NCBI RefSeq assembly: GCF_000149955.1
Contig: NC_030987.1
Span: forward strand, 3,069,138 to 3,133,137
Direction: 5' to 3'
DNA length: 64,000 bases
DNA from: Fusarium oxysporum f. sp. lycopersici 4287
Taxonomy: Eukaryota; Ascomycota; Sordariomycetes; Hypocreales; Nectriaceae
Numbering within the stretch: position 1 is the stretch's first letter; every line of letters begins with the position of its first letter. The notes under the pieces were generated by a model, which worked only from the letters and a program-made list of their open reading frames with translations, was not told where the DNA came from and did not search any database. Below are positions 11,076 through 22,784 of this stretch, piece after piece. The position numbers and the translations under genes are program-made.

Positions 11076-11875
11076 GATGATGGTCGGTGGGTGGTGGTGT
11101 TGGATATAGTTTTGGTAGTGTGGTGCTTGTGTCTTAAGATTTGTTTTGAGGCTTGAGATCTTGTAGATTGCAGATGAACAACTCTAGAATTAGTGGAAAG
11201 AAGCCTCTCTTAAATGTATCTCCCCTTCTCATCGGAATCTCAACAATATCTTGTCCTGTAAATCATCAGCCAGGTTACATCACCAAATGACGTCAAACAC
11301 AGGGTATCCTTCAAAGTCGGCCGGGTTCATTGGATGAACATCTAACCACCAGCCACACAGCCATCCCTCCCGTACCTCTAAAATGACGTCCCTCGACACA
11401 TAATTACGCATTCCGGTGTTTGAGACGCATGCAGAGGTGTCCCTCATCAGTGATGTTATAGGGCAGAAGAGCATTACTAGCAGGCATGTCCCGACAATTG
11501 CCATGGTGAGTTTATGTCATGTTCTGGACCTTTGGACCCTTGAATGGCCGGAGAGATGCCCTTTGTGGCGCATTTGTCCGTTAGCTGTCAGACTGTGAGG
11601 CTGTGACTGGTCGAGCAAGAGAATCCGCGACTTATATCGTGCAGGTTTCGATGCGCACCTTGAGATCTCTGTGCGATGCGAGATGTTGAGTTGCATCGTC
11701 ATGGCGACAAGATCTTGGAAGGCCATGACGTCGGACGCGCACGCAGGAGCACCAGGTGAATAGATGTGCAAATGTCATAGGAAGATGTGGAAAAATCAAC
11801 ATGGGCATGATCATCATGCCCGGCTTTTAGTTATGCTGCTCTAATAAAACTCAACTGAACCAAGGAATGCGCTAC
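11076..11875. promoter_or_regulatory. Upstream region of the glycine-rich gene and 3' flank of DBP7
   Basis: About 0.8 kb without a credible gene. The first 100 bases on the minus strand form an ACC- and AAC-rich leader. Nothing else was recognised. Confidence 0.4.
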
Positions 11876-14107
11876 CTAACCAATGTTGAACTCGTCTGCC
11901 GCGGAATTCATCAGCATCATACTCTTCTTCCTGATAATGTTCTGGTTTTGCCTCTCATCTCCAGCTGCCTGTTCTGTATTCTTCTCGGCACCCTTATTCG
12001 TCCGCTTCTTAGTCTTCCTCTCCACACCTGCGCCGATGCCGCCAGGTGCCTCTCTCAGGCCGTAGCTCTTTGCCGTGTGTCCCAAGTGTAATTCTGAAAT
12101 GTCGAAGTGCTTTCTCTCCTCCTTGGTATGCGTAGCATATGCCCTGATGTGGGACTTGAAGCCGTTTCGAGCAAGCTCTAGTCGCTTGGTGTCTGTCAGG
12201 AGACGTTGCTCGATGTGCAGCTGAAGGGCCTCCGCCTTGTCGTGGAAAGACTGTCCATCCTCCGGTTTCGCAGACGTCTCGACCGGGAATTCGAGTTTCG
12301 TCATCATTCCCTTCTGGAGAATAGAGTCGTAGGATTGCGGTGTTGGTGGTGTTGACGCTTTTAGGAGTTCGATGTATCCTTCTTCGGTTCCGGGGAGCAG
12401 GAATAATAAAGCATCACCGGGTCGACCAGCACGAGCAGTGCGACCAACACGATGGATATGATCGGCGAAACTGAACGCAGGGTCGTACTCGATGACCAGA
12501 TCGACCGACGGAATATCAAGACCACGCGAGGAAACATCGGTGGTGATCAGAAGAGATGGAGACTTGCAAGCTGAGAACGATCGCAATGTAGCTGTACGAA
12601 TGGGCTGCGACAAAGATCCGTGCATCCTGTGCAGAACAACCTCGGGACTTGCTGGTGAAGTGATGTATGCTGCTTTTGCCACTGTCTTCGAAACCGACTC
12701 TGCATCCTTGGAGCCTGCAACAGGTGCCTCATTATTGTTGGGGTCTCGCAACAGTTCGTAGTGGAAGTCGACAGAGTCGGCACATGATATGAAGATAATG
12801 GCCTTCATGGTCTTCCCACGCCGAGAGAATGTTGCCTTGAGGTACGAGATGAGAGTGACGAGTCGTAGCTTGGCCGGGACAACAGAGTAGTACTGGTGAA
12901 GCTGTGCGGGCGCCTTCATTTCCGTCTTTTCCACATCCAGCTCCACCTCCTCCTTCTTTGCTGCCAGGAATGTCGCATCCGCCAAACTCATCTCTCCCAG
13001 CTTCTGTACGTTCATCTTCATTGTCGCTGAGCACAGCACTGTAACTCTTCGTTCGGGTAGGGCCGTGAGCGGTGTTCCATCGGGTAGTTTGTCGGATACG
13101 TCAACTGCCTTGATAGCCGTGATAACCTTCTTCAAGTCATCCTCGAAACCCAAATCCATAAGTCGATCACCTTCATCGAGAATCAACCATCGAACCGTGC
13201 TGAGGCTAAGCGCTTTTGTATTGTCGATATGATCAGCAAGTCGTCCAGGAGTAGCGACCAAAAAGTTGACACCCTTTCGTATGCGAGCCTTTTCCGCCTT
13301 CTTAGATTCTCCTCCGGTAATTGCTGTTGAGACGAGCCATGGGAACGGTCGGATGAGCTTCTCCAGAACTGTGTGAACCTGTTTTGCAAGTTCGCGAGTA
13401 GGCGCAACGATAATGGCAAAAGCACCAGAATCTCGATGAATCTGAGCCTTCCCCTTTTCGCTGAGAAGTAGAACACGATGTAAAATAGGTAACAGGTATG
13501 CCAAAGTCTTTCCAGAACCAGTTTCGGCTTGCACAAAGGCATCGGAGCTACTCGTTAACATGTGCGGAATCACCTTGTTCTGAATAGCCGTGGGTCGCTC
13601 CAGGTTCATCTTGCCAAGCTCATCAACAAGTCGGGCAGATATCGTCAATGTACCAAAGTTCGCAACATCTGATAGAGGCGCATTGGTCGCTTCGGGAGCT
13701 GTCCATTCTTCTTGCTTCTCCTCTCCCTCTGTCGTCTGTGCGGGGTTGAATGAGAAGAGTCGTGAGATGACTTGTCTAGATTTGCGATCTGAGTGCTGGT
13801 TGCGAGGTTGGCCTGAACCTTCGTGGCCATCGTTGTCAGTGAACCTTGGTCGCGAACCATGTCTGTTGAATGATTTGTAATCGAATGAATGATCTCCTCC
13901 TCCATCATCTGTTCTTTGGCGTTTTGACGACCTGCCCTCATCGAATCCATCTCCGGAAGGCTTGGGTTGCGTTGTCTTCCCAGAAGCTAACCTTGCCGAC
14001 TTCTCTGCCTGCTTCCTGTCACGCCATCGACCGCCCTTAAACTTGACCTGGGGCTTAATTGGACCTGAACCCAGGTCAAAATTCAGAAGCATTCCATCGT
14101 CAGCCAT
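11876..14107 (-). CDS. DBP7: DEAD-box ATP-dependent RNA helicase DBP7 (DDX31)
   Basis: This is a nucleolar RNA helicase required for 60S ribosomal subunit assembly. A single intronless ORF encodes 743 residues. The N terminus is basic and disordered (RSSKRQRTDD, RNQHSDRKSRQ). Helicase motifs follow: Q-motif region around residue 173, motif I AETGSGKT at 194-201, PTRELAKQV near 240, motif II as DEGD rather than DEAD near 316, motif III SAT, and the C-lobe motif HRVGRTARAGR. DEGD and the two long insertions are normal for the Dbp7 subfamily. The C-terminal tail is Lys/Arg-rich (VERKTKKRTNKGAEK), fitting nucleolar rRNA binding. Length matches yeast Dbp7 (about 740). It is divergent from the PPR gene across nearly 4 kb. 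Confidence 0.95.
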   Translation of the reverse strand: MADDGMLLNFDLGSGPIKPQVKFKGGRWRDRKQAEKSARLASGKTTQPKPSGDGFDEGRSSKRQRTDDGGGDHSFDYKSFNRHGSRPRFTDNDGHEGSGQPRNQHSDRKSRQVISRLFSFNPAQTTEGEEKQEEWTAPEATNAPLSDVANFGTLTISARLVDELGKMNLERPTAIQNKVIPHMLTSSSDAFVQAETGSGKTLAYLLPILHRVLLLSEKGKAQIHRDSGAFAIIVAPTRELAKQVHTVLEKLIRPFPWLVSTAITGGESKKAEKARIRKGVNFLVATPGRLADHIDNTKALSLSTVRWLILDEGDRLMDLGFEDDLKKVITAIKAVDVSDKLPDGTPLTALPERRVTVLCSATMKMNVQKLGEMSLADATFLAAKKEEVELDVEKTEMKAPAQLHQYYSVVPAKLRLVTLISYLKATFSRRGKTMKAIIFISCADSVDFHYELLRDPNNNEAPVAGSKDAESVSKTVAKAAYITSPASPEVVLHRMHGSLSQPIRTATLRSFSACKSPSLLITTDVSSRGLDIPSVDLVIEYDPAFSFADHIHRVGRTARAGRPGDALLFLLPGTEEGYIELLKASTPPTPQSYDSILQKGMMTKLEFPVETSAKPEDGQSFHDKAEALQLHIEQRLLTDTKRLELARNGFKSHIRAYATHTKEERKHFDISELHLGHTAKSYGLREAPGGIGAGVERKTKKRTNKGAEKNTEQAAGDERQNQNIIRKKSMMLMNSAADEFNIG

Positions 14108-17100
14108 GATTGCGATGTTGGTGTTGCTATAGAGGTTTCACATGGGCCATAAGATATTCTCGATACAATGCGCAAGAAAAAATAAAGAGTGGAGTATCTT
14201 ATCTTATCTGGTTTCTATCGATAAGCATTGTGGATGCGGTCCTGACTCTCAGATCTCAGAAGCTCTGCCCTGGCTTCATAGTTACAGGTTGACAGGGCGA
14301 GCCAAAAAAACATAAAGAAGCTCCTTCGTAAATCCAAAGCAAGGCTGTCATGACGGAAACTGAAAACTGTCTCGTGACCACCAATATCGGGAATCTAAAC
14401 GTTTCAGGGCACTCTGGGCGATGCACATCGAAAAGTCCCGGGCCTTCGCTGTCAAATGACCGACAGCCCCTTGAGTCATCTCAAATTCCCCGAGATTCCT
14501 TAAGAGGAAGAGATCGATACGAGATCACGCAGAAAGTTTAATGAGGCACGACGAGGCATATTCTCGATCCCGCAGAATCGCGAATTCTGTCCGCGTAAGC
14601 AAAGGGAGGCCTTGCGAATGCCAATACTGCAACGGTCCTACTCCTTCATGTGATACGCATCGCAATCTTAATATACGGAAGCATAAACCCTTCAGTAAAT
14701 CAGTGCTACGTCAGGTATGCGCAAACCGTGGGGCATTGAGGGTTGTAGTTACACGTCAACTACGAATGCCATAGACCTGACTTGCCTATGTATGTCATTG
14801 AGGATAGTTCGGAGTAAAACATCCCCTTTCCATAAGCCGCTCGTAACTTTGCTCCGTCGTGCCGGAGGTGATCAGCATTTTGCATCCCGCCCCGGAGACG
14901 GTCACAGATTGATAAGCGATAGCCTATTGATAGCCAGGCGAACCATCAAATAGCACTACAGTCTCCAAATCTCCAAATCGCTAACTCGAGGACGGATATT
15001 CATGGACTTAAAGCGAAAATGCCGGGCATGTGCTTACACCCGATCGGACTCGGCTATTAACCCGTCACCTTAACAAGCGAAAAGCCAGGGGGTTTTCAGC
15101 CATAATCCATAGTGATCCGTGGCATCCGTTGTAAACGGGTATTTTTCGTTGATAGTGATCCTGTGACGGACCAAAATTGCAGCCCTGTGGCAGGACAGTT
15201 CTGCCACTCCTCCATAGTCCTGACTTTCGATGGTTGGGGAACATGTCTGGGACGGAACTCTGTATCATAGGTCAGTGTGATTATTGATGAATATTTATAA
15301 TTATTTGAAGAATCTATGTCCTTTTATGGTAGCCCTTATGACTATATGCTTCTATGACAGGTAGTCTCTTGTGACGATATTTCCAAGTGAAGCAAAACCA
15401 GAGCTTGATCTGTCTTTCACATTTCTCATGAGGCTGGGACTGACTGGATGCTCGCTGACGTTGCCACACTACAATGACTGGTCATCATGAACAAAATGCT
15501 TGTTGTTCTGACAGAGAGGCTGTGGCTAGGGCAAACGGAACCCTGACGGAGTTGCGCTACTTGCCCCGGCAGAGAATCCGGTGAGACTTTGGGGCGTAAG
15601 TAGGTACAATACAGTACTTTTGGTGCCTTTCTTGAAGGGTGCTGTGCGTTTCACTCTGTTGCAACACTGTAGCAGCTGACAGCTGGTATTTTCACACAGC
15701 CTGGTTGAGCTTACAAGCTTTCGCCACACCTTGTGTAGACTCCAGCAAACTCAATTTCGTGATGTTTCTTCGTGGTGTAATGGCACTAATTCATGAACCA
15801 AATTTTCAACAATATCTATAACCGAGGATATGGCCAAATTTTTACGTTTGATATCAGTAATTCCATTATCATGAATGGTTCTTTGCTGAGATCCACCTTC
15901 ACAATGCCCTGTCCGTCAACACAAAGATAGAAGTTATTAAGCTGAACAAAACTGAAATACCCTTGTTAGAAGGCCCCTCAGGGAGCAAGAAAACCTCTGA
16001 CGTTGAACTAGGGCGTCAAAATAAACGGGTCTAAAGTCCAAACAAAATATACTAAGTTTACCTAAGTATTTTTATCATTTAGAAAAGAGGTTCTAAGTTT
16101 TCTTGCTTCCCCTTGGAAGGCTAGAACTTAGACAAGTGTCCTCTGGCGGGACATCTGGCAGCGACCCGACAGGCTGGACGTGGAGTTCCGGGTTCTCCCA
16201 CGAAGTCTCAACGCTAACGGGAGAAGAGGGACTTCGACCAATAGAAGCTCATTAGACCAACGTCTAAGACAGGGAGGGCTGGACAAAAAGCACCGGTTTG
16301 TTCTCGCCCTGGCCACCATTAGAGATCGAAGAGTTGGTGGCTGATTAGTCAATGACTCTCGAGACCCTTGGCCCTGGCTGTTGACGAGGTCGATGATGGA
16401 AGCATGTTCTGAATTATGGTCTAGAAAACGGTTCCGCTCCTCGCTAAAATCGTCACTTACGGTCAGACCAAGGGTCGCGTGCGAAGAAGGGTCCGTCAAT
16501 GCGGATGCACTTTTTTAATAAAACAGCAGAAACTAAGAACATGCTGCATACGAAAATATGTATGTGGTTCAGTCATGGATGATATGATTTGTGTTTTCTG
16601 ATGATCCTCCACAGAAAAAGCAATTGATGAGATCGACAAATAAAAAAAAGACCACTATAAAAAGCAAGGAAGAAAAAACCTTCATGACCGGGCGAGAGGG
16701 AGTTTCCAAAATTCGATGAAAGCTGATTGGTCGAGCCGAGCCAATATAAAGCTCTTCCAACGGGTTCTCCAAACGCCAGGACCAAGTGGTCTTGCTTCTC
16801 GCTGCGCTGAATGTTCTGCTCATAGATGGATACATTATGCGAGCGGTGGGAATTCAAGCATCTATGGTTTCTAGGATCAATGATCGGTGTGAATGCGCGT
16901 GTAATAGACTAAGCAGTATGAATCCGTTGCCACATGCATTAGATCCCCCCGCAAACAAATGGTTGCATTCTTTCTGTCTGTCACTCACTTGTTCACCTGA
17001 AGCTCAACTCGTCACCTGGAAGCTTTGCCTCCGGAGGTTCTAGGGAGCTTCAGTGAGTAAGAGAAAAAGAGACGGGATGGAGATAACTTTGTTTACAGGC

Positions 17101-17896
17101 CCCAAGGCCCAAGCCTTGAGTCATTCCAGAACCTGCTTCTGTCTCCGACGGAGTCCAGGCACCCACAAGCTGGAAGAGCACGCTTTAACCCCTGTCGACA
17201 CCCACAGAAGAGCCACTGCGGAGTCTGCATAGGCCGCATCCAACAACGACCCGAACTCCGCGCCCCGACAAGGCCGCTATGGCCGCGCAGTCATCATCGA
17301 TAGGTACTTGCAGTTACAGAGGTGTCGAAGTACTTTGTAGCGATAACAGACCGTGGAAGGAAGCTCCTTCAGTGGATAATTGACCGTAACAAGCTCCATT
17401 ATGAGGGCTCCAGCGAGGGTTTCCCCACACTGACTCTTGTAAGCTGCCTCTTGACGCATACATTTTTCTACGTAACTTGGCAACTTTGACAGTAAAAGTG
17501 TCGCCAAGGTATCCACTCCACTGCACCTCAGGCAAAGAGAAAAAAAGGCAGCCACTCCCCCGACCCTAAGGCTCGGGTCCATGTCGAATATTCACCCTCG
17601 TCTTCCATCCCATCCATCCTAACACCCGAGGACAAGACAACCAACCCCAGACGACTTAATTTTTTCTCGTCTATTTTTTCGATCTGATCTCTTTTCATTT
17701 CTTCACATCTTTCCTCCCCCTTCATAATTACTCTATCAATCTGGTCTGCGCGTTTGTTTGACGGCGTCCTTGCTGTCAAATGAACCTGCAATTGATATTT
17801 CCTCTTTTTTTCTAATGTAAGTGCCACCTCGAACTCCATTGTCGCGTTTCGTTGGTCCACCACACACCACTGTTCCTCCACGCCTCCCCAGATCGC
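14108..17896. other. Gene-poor intergenic DNA, 3.8 kb
   Basis: Only short ORFs occur; none has a family signature. An imperfect inverted repeat at 15984-16107 and a patch of different composition at about 16128-16500 stand out (listed separately). From about 17640 to 17820 the plus strand is strongly pyrimidine-rich (TTTTTTCTCGTC, CTTTCCTCCCCC), which fits the promoter and leader of the PPR gene. No tRNA or 5S gene was found. Confidence 0.4.
15984..16107. repeat. Short imperfect inverted repeat, possible MITE remnant
   Basis: AGCAAGAAAAC at 15984-15994 is repeated exactly in inverted orientation at 16097-16107. Flanking bases show weaker inverted similarity (GGG-A-rich and AAGGC-like outer parts). 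The spacer is AT-rich and holds no ORF. The size and layout are compatible with a decayed miniature inverted-repeat element, but no target duplication is clear. Confidence 0.35.
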
Positions 17897-20800
17897 ATGG
17901 CCCGACACATATCTCATANNNNNNNNNNNNNNNNNNNNNNNNNNNNNNNNNNNNNNNNNNNNNNNNNNNNNNNNNNNNNNNNNNNNNNNNNNNNNNNNNN
18001 NNNNNNNNNNNNNNNNNNNNNNNNNNNNNNNNNNNNNNNNNNNNNNNNNNNNNNNNNNNNNNNNNNNNNNNNNNNNNNNNNNNNNNNNNNNNNNNNNNNN
18101 NNNNNNNNNNNNNNNNNNNNNNNNNNNNNNNNNNNNNNNNNNNNNNNNNNNNNNNNNNNNNNNNNNNNNNNNNNNNNNNNNNNNNNNNNNNNNNNNNNNN
18201 NNNNNNNNNNNNNNNNNNNNNNNNNNNNNNNNNNNNNNNNNNNNNNNNNNNNNNNNNNNNNNNNNNNNNNNNNNNNNNNNNNNNNNNNNNNNNNNNNNNN
18301 NNNNNNNNNNNNNNNNNNNNNNNNNNNNNNNNNNNNNNNNNNNNNNNNNNNNNNNNNNNNNNNNNNNNNNNNNNNNNNNNNNNNNNNNNNNNNNNNNNNN
18401 NNNNNNNNNNNNNNNNNNNNNNNNNNNNNNNNNNNNNNNNNNNNNNNNNNNNNNNNNNNNNNNNNNNNNNNNNNNNNCAACCGACTTGGTCGCTTCTCCA
18501 ACCTCCAGCTTCATTCTGCCTTCCACACTGAGCGCACAGCATCCTCGGGCCTCCCGTCCGTTGAGCATCGCCCCGCCCAGAACCATGGAGGTCTAGACGC
18601 GTACTTCGAGGCCCTACAGCACCAGCAGGCCACAGGTGAAATCGATTCCGAATGGACCCAATTCGACTTTCAAAAGAGCATTGAATGGAAGCCTACTCCT
18701 GCTTCCATTCTCACCAAGGACCAGGGACTTTCCAAAGATGTTCTTGAGGAGGCTTTGATTGAGGATGCTGAGGTCAAATCGAACCTGTCGATTGAGGATC
18801 AGGCAGCTCTTGCGCATATCGATGCTGCGCTCGAGAGGGAGATCGAGGTACGGAGCCTACAGGAAGCAGCTGAGAATGCTGTTTCTGAAGGACGACCCGT
18901 GTCTAGTCTTGGCTTCAAGTCACGATCTCCAGTGATTTCCAGGTCGCAAACTCCAGCAAGTGCCGCTCGCAGCTTCACTCCTCCTGTGGACCCCCAGTCC
19001 CTGTCTTATGCCGACCATCTTCACAAGCTCGCTGAGAATGGCCGATATGTTGAAATACCCGCAGTCTTTGAGGCAATGCTGGCGACTGGTGTGCAGCCAA
19101 TCTCGGGTGCCTACAATGCTCTCCTCCTGTCGGCTATCCATATCCCTATGAAGAAGATCGAGATTGTATCCAAGGCTCTCGACGTTTATGCCGACATGCT
19201 TAGAAGGAAGGTTTCGCCAGATGCCGAGACTTTTAACATTCTTGTTGGCCTCCTGGCATCCCGATGTCTCGAGGTTGCTGAGCTGAAGGCTGCCTTGGAG
19301 GCCAAGCGAGTTCGGTTTGGTGGCATGGATCAGGTGGGCCAATTTATGCTTGCGTCTCATGAACTCGAGCATGCCATTCTTTGCGAGGACGACCGCCTCG
19401 ATCTTGCAATCCAGCTGTTCGACACTTCAGTTAACACTGATGCCGCCAACTTCACCGCCGAGACTTACCATCAGCTTATTACGGCCTGTGCCAAAGCTGG
19501 ACGCGTCGATGACATGCTGCGTCTTTACGAGCACATGGAAGGAAGCCAAATCGTCCCTTACGCTGCTCTGTTTCCCACCATGATCACTGCTTTCGCCTCC
19601 TCCGGAGATCTGGTCAGTGCTGTCGAATGCTACAACGAATACCGCAACCTGGCCATTGCCCACGACGATGGAGAGACTACTCTCAACGACCGACTCGATG
19701 CTGAAGTATATGCCGCGGTCATCAATGCCTACGTGGTCACTGATAAGATTGAAGGCGCCATGAAGTTCTTTCAGAAAATCGTCGACCAATACGGTATCCG
19801 CGCTGCTGATATCAAGGATGCTCTGATCACCACTGGTTTCGTCAAGGGTTTAATCACCCGTGGTATCTACCAGGAGGCTTTAGAATGGGCTCGGTCCGTC
19901 GCGGATGAAGCTCGTGCCAAGGCCATGAGTGAGATTGCAACTATTGCTGCCGACAAGGGTGATACGGACACCGCTGTCGCAGCCTACAGTGCCATGCCTC
20001 CTTACGCGGATGACTTGATTACTCCTGCGACTGCTCTCCTCGCCATGAATGTCCGCCAGACCGATGTTGTTGGTGCCTCCAAGTACTGGCAAGTCCTATG
20101 CAATCCCGCTGTGCATGTGGATCTTACTTTCATCGAGCCTACAGCTATGTATGCCGTGGCCATGATTGGCTCTGGCCAAGTTGCCGAGGGATTGGCACAG
20201 TCAGAGATGATGTTTGAGCGTATTCGCGCCTCTGTTTCTCAGACTCAACCTCATCTTGTCGAAGAGGTTGATGAAGGAGTCGAATTCGTCACTCGATTTA
20301 TGGAGACTCGTGGCATCCCCGATCCCCGCGAGATCGCTTCTCAAGTTGCTAGCTTCCAGCCTATGACCGCTTCTTCTTACCTGTCGACTCCTGTAGTTTC
20401 CACCTTCGAGGATACCTACGACCCTTACGCCCACAACACCGACTTCAAGGGATCCTCTCTTATTGCAGACGATCTTGAGGGTAACCATGGCCGCAAGGGA
20501 CCTCGTCTTAGTGAGGCACTGAACCGATTCCGCAACATCCGACGTGCTGGCCGACATCCTCGTTACATTACCTACGCCAAACTTATCTCTGCTGCTGCTC
20601 GTGATGGCAAGTTCGATCTTTGCCATGACATTCTTAGCATGGCTCGCACTGATATGCCCGTCATGCCCCAGTATGCTGTTGTTCGCTATGGATGGTCTAG
20701 CATTCTTGACGCCATGGTCGGCGCTTGTCTGACCGTAGGTAACCGTGGACGAGCTGAGCAATTCCACCAGGAGTTGTTGGAAATCGGTGCTAGCCCTTCT

Positions 20801-21828
20801 GCCAACACTTTCGGTCTCTACATCACCACGCTTAAGGATTCGACCAAGACTTTTGATGAGGCTTCCGAGGCTGTCCGTATCTTCCACCGGGCAAAGGCTG
20901 AGGGTGTCGAACCCAGCTCTTTCTTGTATAACGCTCTTATCGGTAAGCTCGGAAAGGCTCGCCGCATCGACGACTGCCTTTTCTACTTTGCTGAGATGAG
21001 AGCTCTTGGAATCAAACCTACATCGGTTACCTATGGTACCATTGTCAATGCACTCTGCCGAGTCAGTGATGAGAAGTTCGCTGAAACACTGTTCGATGAG
21101 ATGGAGGCGATGCCCAACTACAAGGCTCGTCCTGCTCCTTACAACAGTATGATGCAATTCTTCCTGACCACAAAGCGAGATAAGACAAAGGTCTTGGCTT
21201 ACTATGAGCGCATGAAGGCTAAGGGCATTGCCCCTACCGCCCATACCTATAAGCTTCTGGTCGATACTCACGCTACTCTTGATCCTGTTGACATGGATGC
21301 TGCCGAGGAGGTTCTCGGTATGATCCGTGCCTCTGGTCAACGCGTTGAGCCTGTTCACTATGCTTCTCTCATCCACGCCAGGGGATGTGTTCTCCACGAC
21401 ATGGAAGGTGCCATGAAGATGTTTGATTCTGTTGTTAAGGAGTCTCTTGTTCCCATCAGTGCTAGCCTGTATCAAGCTCTGTTCGAGGCTATGGTTGCCA
21501 ACCACCAGGATGCTGCTTCTGAGCCTGTGCTTGCTCACATGCGAAGCAAGGGTGTTGAACTAACTTCTTACATCGCCAAACACTTTTGATTCACGGCTGG
21601 GCTGCTGAGAAGAAGATTGAGAAAGCTCAAGGTATCTACGATGCTGTTGGCCCGAGAGAAAGCGCGAACCCTAGCACATACGAGGCTATGACCCGAGCTT
21701 ATCTGGCTGTTGAGCAGCGAGAGGAGGCTAAGGGTGTTGTCGGTGAGATGCTCACCCGCGGTTACCCCAGTGCTGTCGTCAACAAGGTCCTGGAGCTTCT
21801 TGGCGGAGGACATGATGTTTCAGAGTAG
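17897..21828 (+). CDS. Pentatricopeptide repeat (PPR) protein, likely mitochondrial; gap and frameshift
   Basis: This is a very large helical-repeat RNA-binding protein of the PPR class; fungal members act in mitochondrial mRNA stability or translation. The best start is ATG 17897 (MARHIS), directly before the N gap; after the gap the frame runs from 18478 to 21589. PPR-type repeats are clear, for example around 19477 (YHQLITACAKAGRVDDMLRL), 20932 (YNALIGKLGKARRIDDCLFY) and 21247 (YKLLVDTHATLDPVDMDAAE). A frameshift near 21580-21588 moves the last 80 codons (LIHGWAAEKKIEKAQGIYDA onward, stop 21826-21828) to another frame. That tail is itself PPR-like, so it belongs to the same gene. The total is about 1,290 residues if the gap is near its stated size. 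It may correspond to the CYA5/PET309-type factor, but I cannot settle that. A targeting peptide would lie at or in the gap. Confidence 0.8.
17919..18477. other. Assembly gap (559 N)
   Basis: All bases are N. It falls within the 5' coding part of the PPR gene. Whether its length is measured or estimated cannot be told, so the reading frame across it is unverified. Any ORF drawn through it is partly artificial. Confidence 0.99.
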
Positions 21829-22784
21829 ACGACTTTTACGATGTGGGATTTGTGATGAGAGTGTGGTAATGTTCTTTTAATGTTGGCGTAACTTGTTTGA
21901 TACCCTATTGTACTGGTTGGAAGGCGGGATTGGGTTGGGCTGGTTGTCTTTATACAGGGAAGGCATTTTGATAAAATGTCATACTCGAGAGGTTTGGATC
22001 TTCTTGGGCCCTGGACAGGGACGGCGTTTGGGAATCAAAATGGGACTTACGTGGAGCGTTTGCCTCTGAATGATTGAGTTTAGGGGCCGAACGTTCCCTG
22101 GATAGATCATCACCACTCCAAGAAAGGGAAATCATTATATTACATTACATTTTAGCAGCATAGAGGGACCAAAAGAGCCAGGGAACAGGGCCAGCTTGGA
22201 GGAGAGATGAAGGCCAAGAAGAGAATTGGTCAAGGAAAAGCAGAGCATGGGGTCCTGCTGCTTGTATCACCAATACAATACAAGAAACGAAGAAATGGCA
22301 ATTTTGCCATCAAACAAAGCTGTCCTTGTAGTGATGCGATTTGAGCTTATGAAGTTTTGATGGTTGTGTCCAAAGGTGCCATATCTTGACTGGGCCACGT
22401 AGTAGGATGAGGCTTTTATCACTTGATTGCATGACGTCTAATTGGCATCATCACGATACTGTTGGTGTTGACTAGACCCGAGCAGTTTTGGTTGAAACTC
22501 TGGTGGACTCTGCTGTTATTGGGTGATTGTCTGTCTTGTGGCTATGAATAGACCACAGTGTTAAAGTCACATGCACTGTACAGTCTAGAAATGAGGCCCC
22601 GCTGGAGTTTAATGATTCTTCTCATCTGTTAGGTTGCGTTGCTCATGCATTCAAAGTAAGGAGTTTGCTCACGACTGAGAGAGTGACTGTTTCCGTTCTC
22701 TGTTGTTCGAACCAACCACCTGAATATTTATCGTTTCTCATTTCCTGGCCATTGAAGGCTTCTTATATAAATATCACATATACA
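21829..22784. promoter_or_regulatory. PPR gene 3' flank and ERG8 promoter
   Basis: About 0.95 kb without a gene. It must contain the PPR terminator and the ERG8 promoter. An AT-rich TATATAAAT at 22764-22772 lies too near the ERG8 ATG to act as an ordinary TATA box. Nothing else was recognised. Confidence 0.4.

Noticed and set aside
17528..18586. Long minus-strand ORFs over the N gap
   Set aside because: They exist only because N codons cannot be stops; no domain is visible on either side.
20201..21538. 445-residue minus-strand ORF antisense to the PPR gene
   Set aside because: It mirrors the PPR repeats and has no independent domain.
17852..21589. A 1,245-residue ORF drawn continuously through the N gap
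   Set aside because: The residues over the gap are unknown, so continuity is assumed. The gene is accepted, but its start and frame across the gap are not.
22764..22772. TATATAAAT as the ERG8 TATA box
   Set aside because: It is only about 13-20 bp before the ATG, too close for a transcript to start upstream of the start codon.
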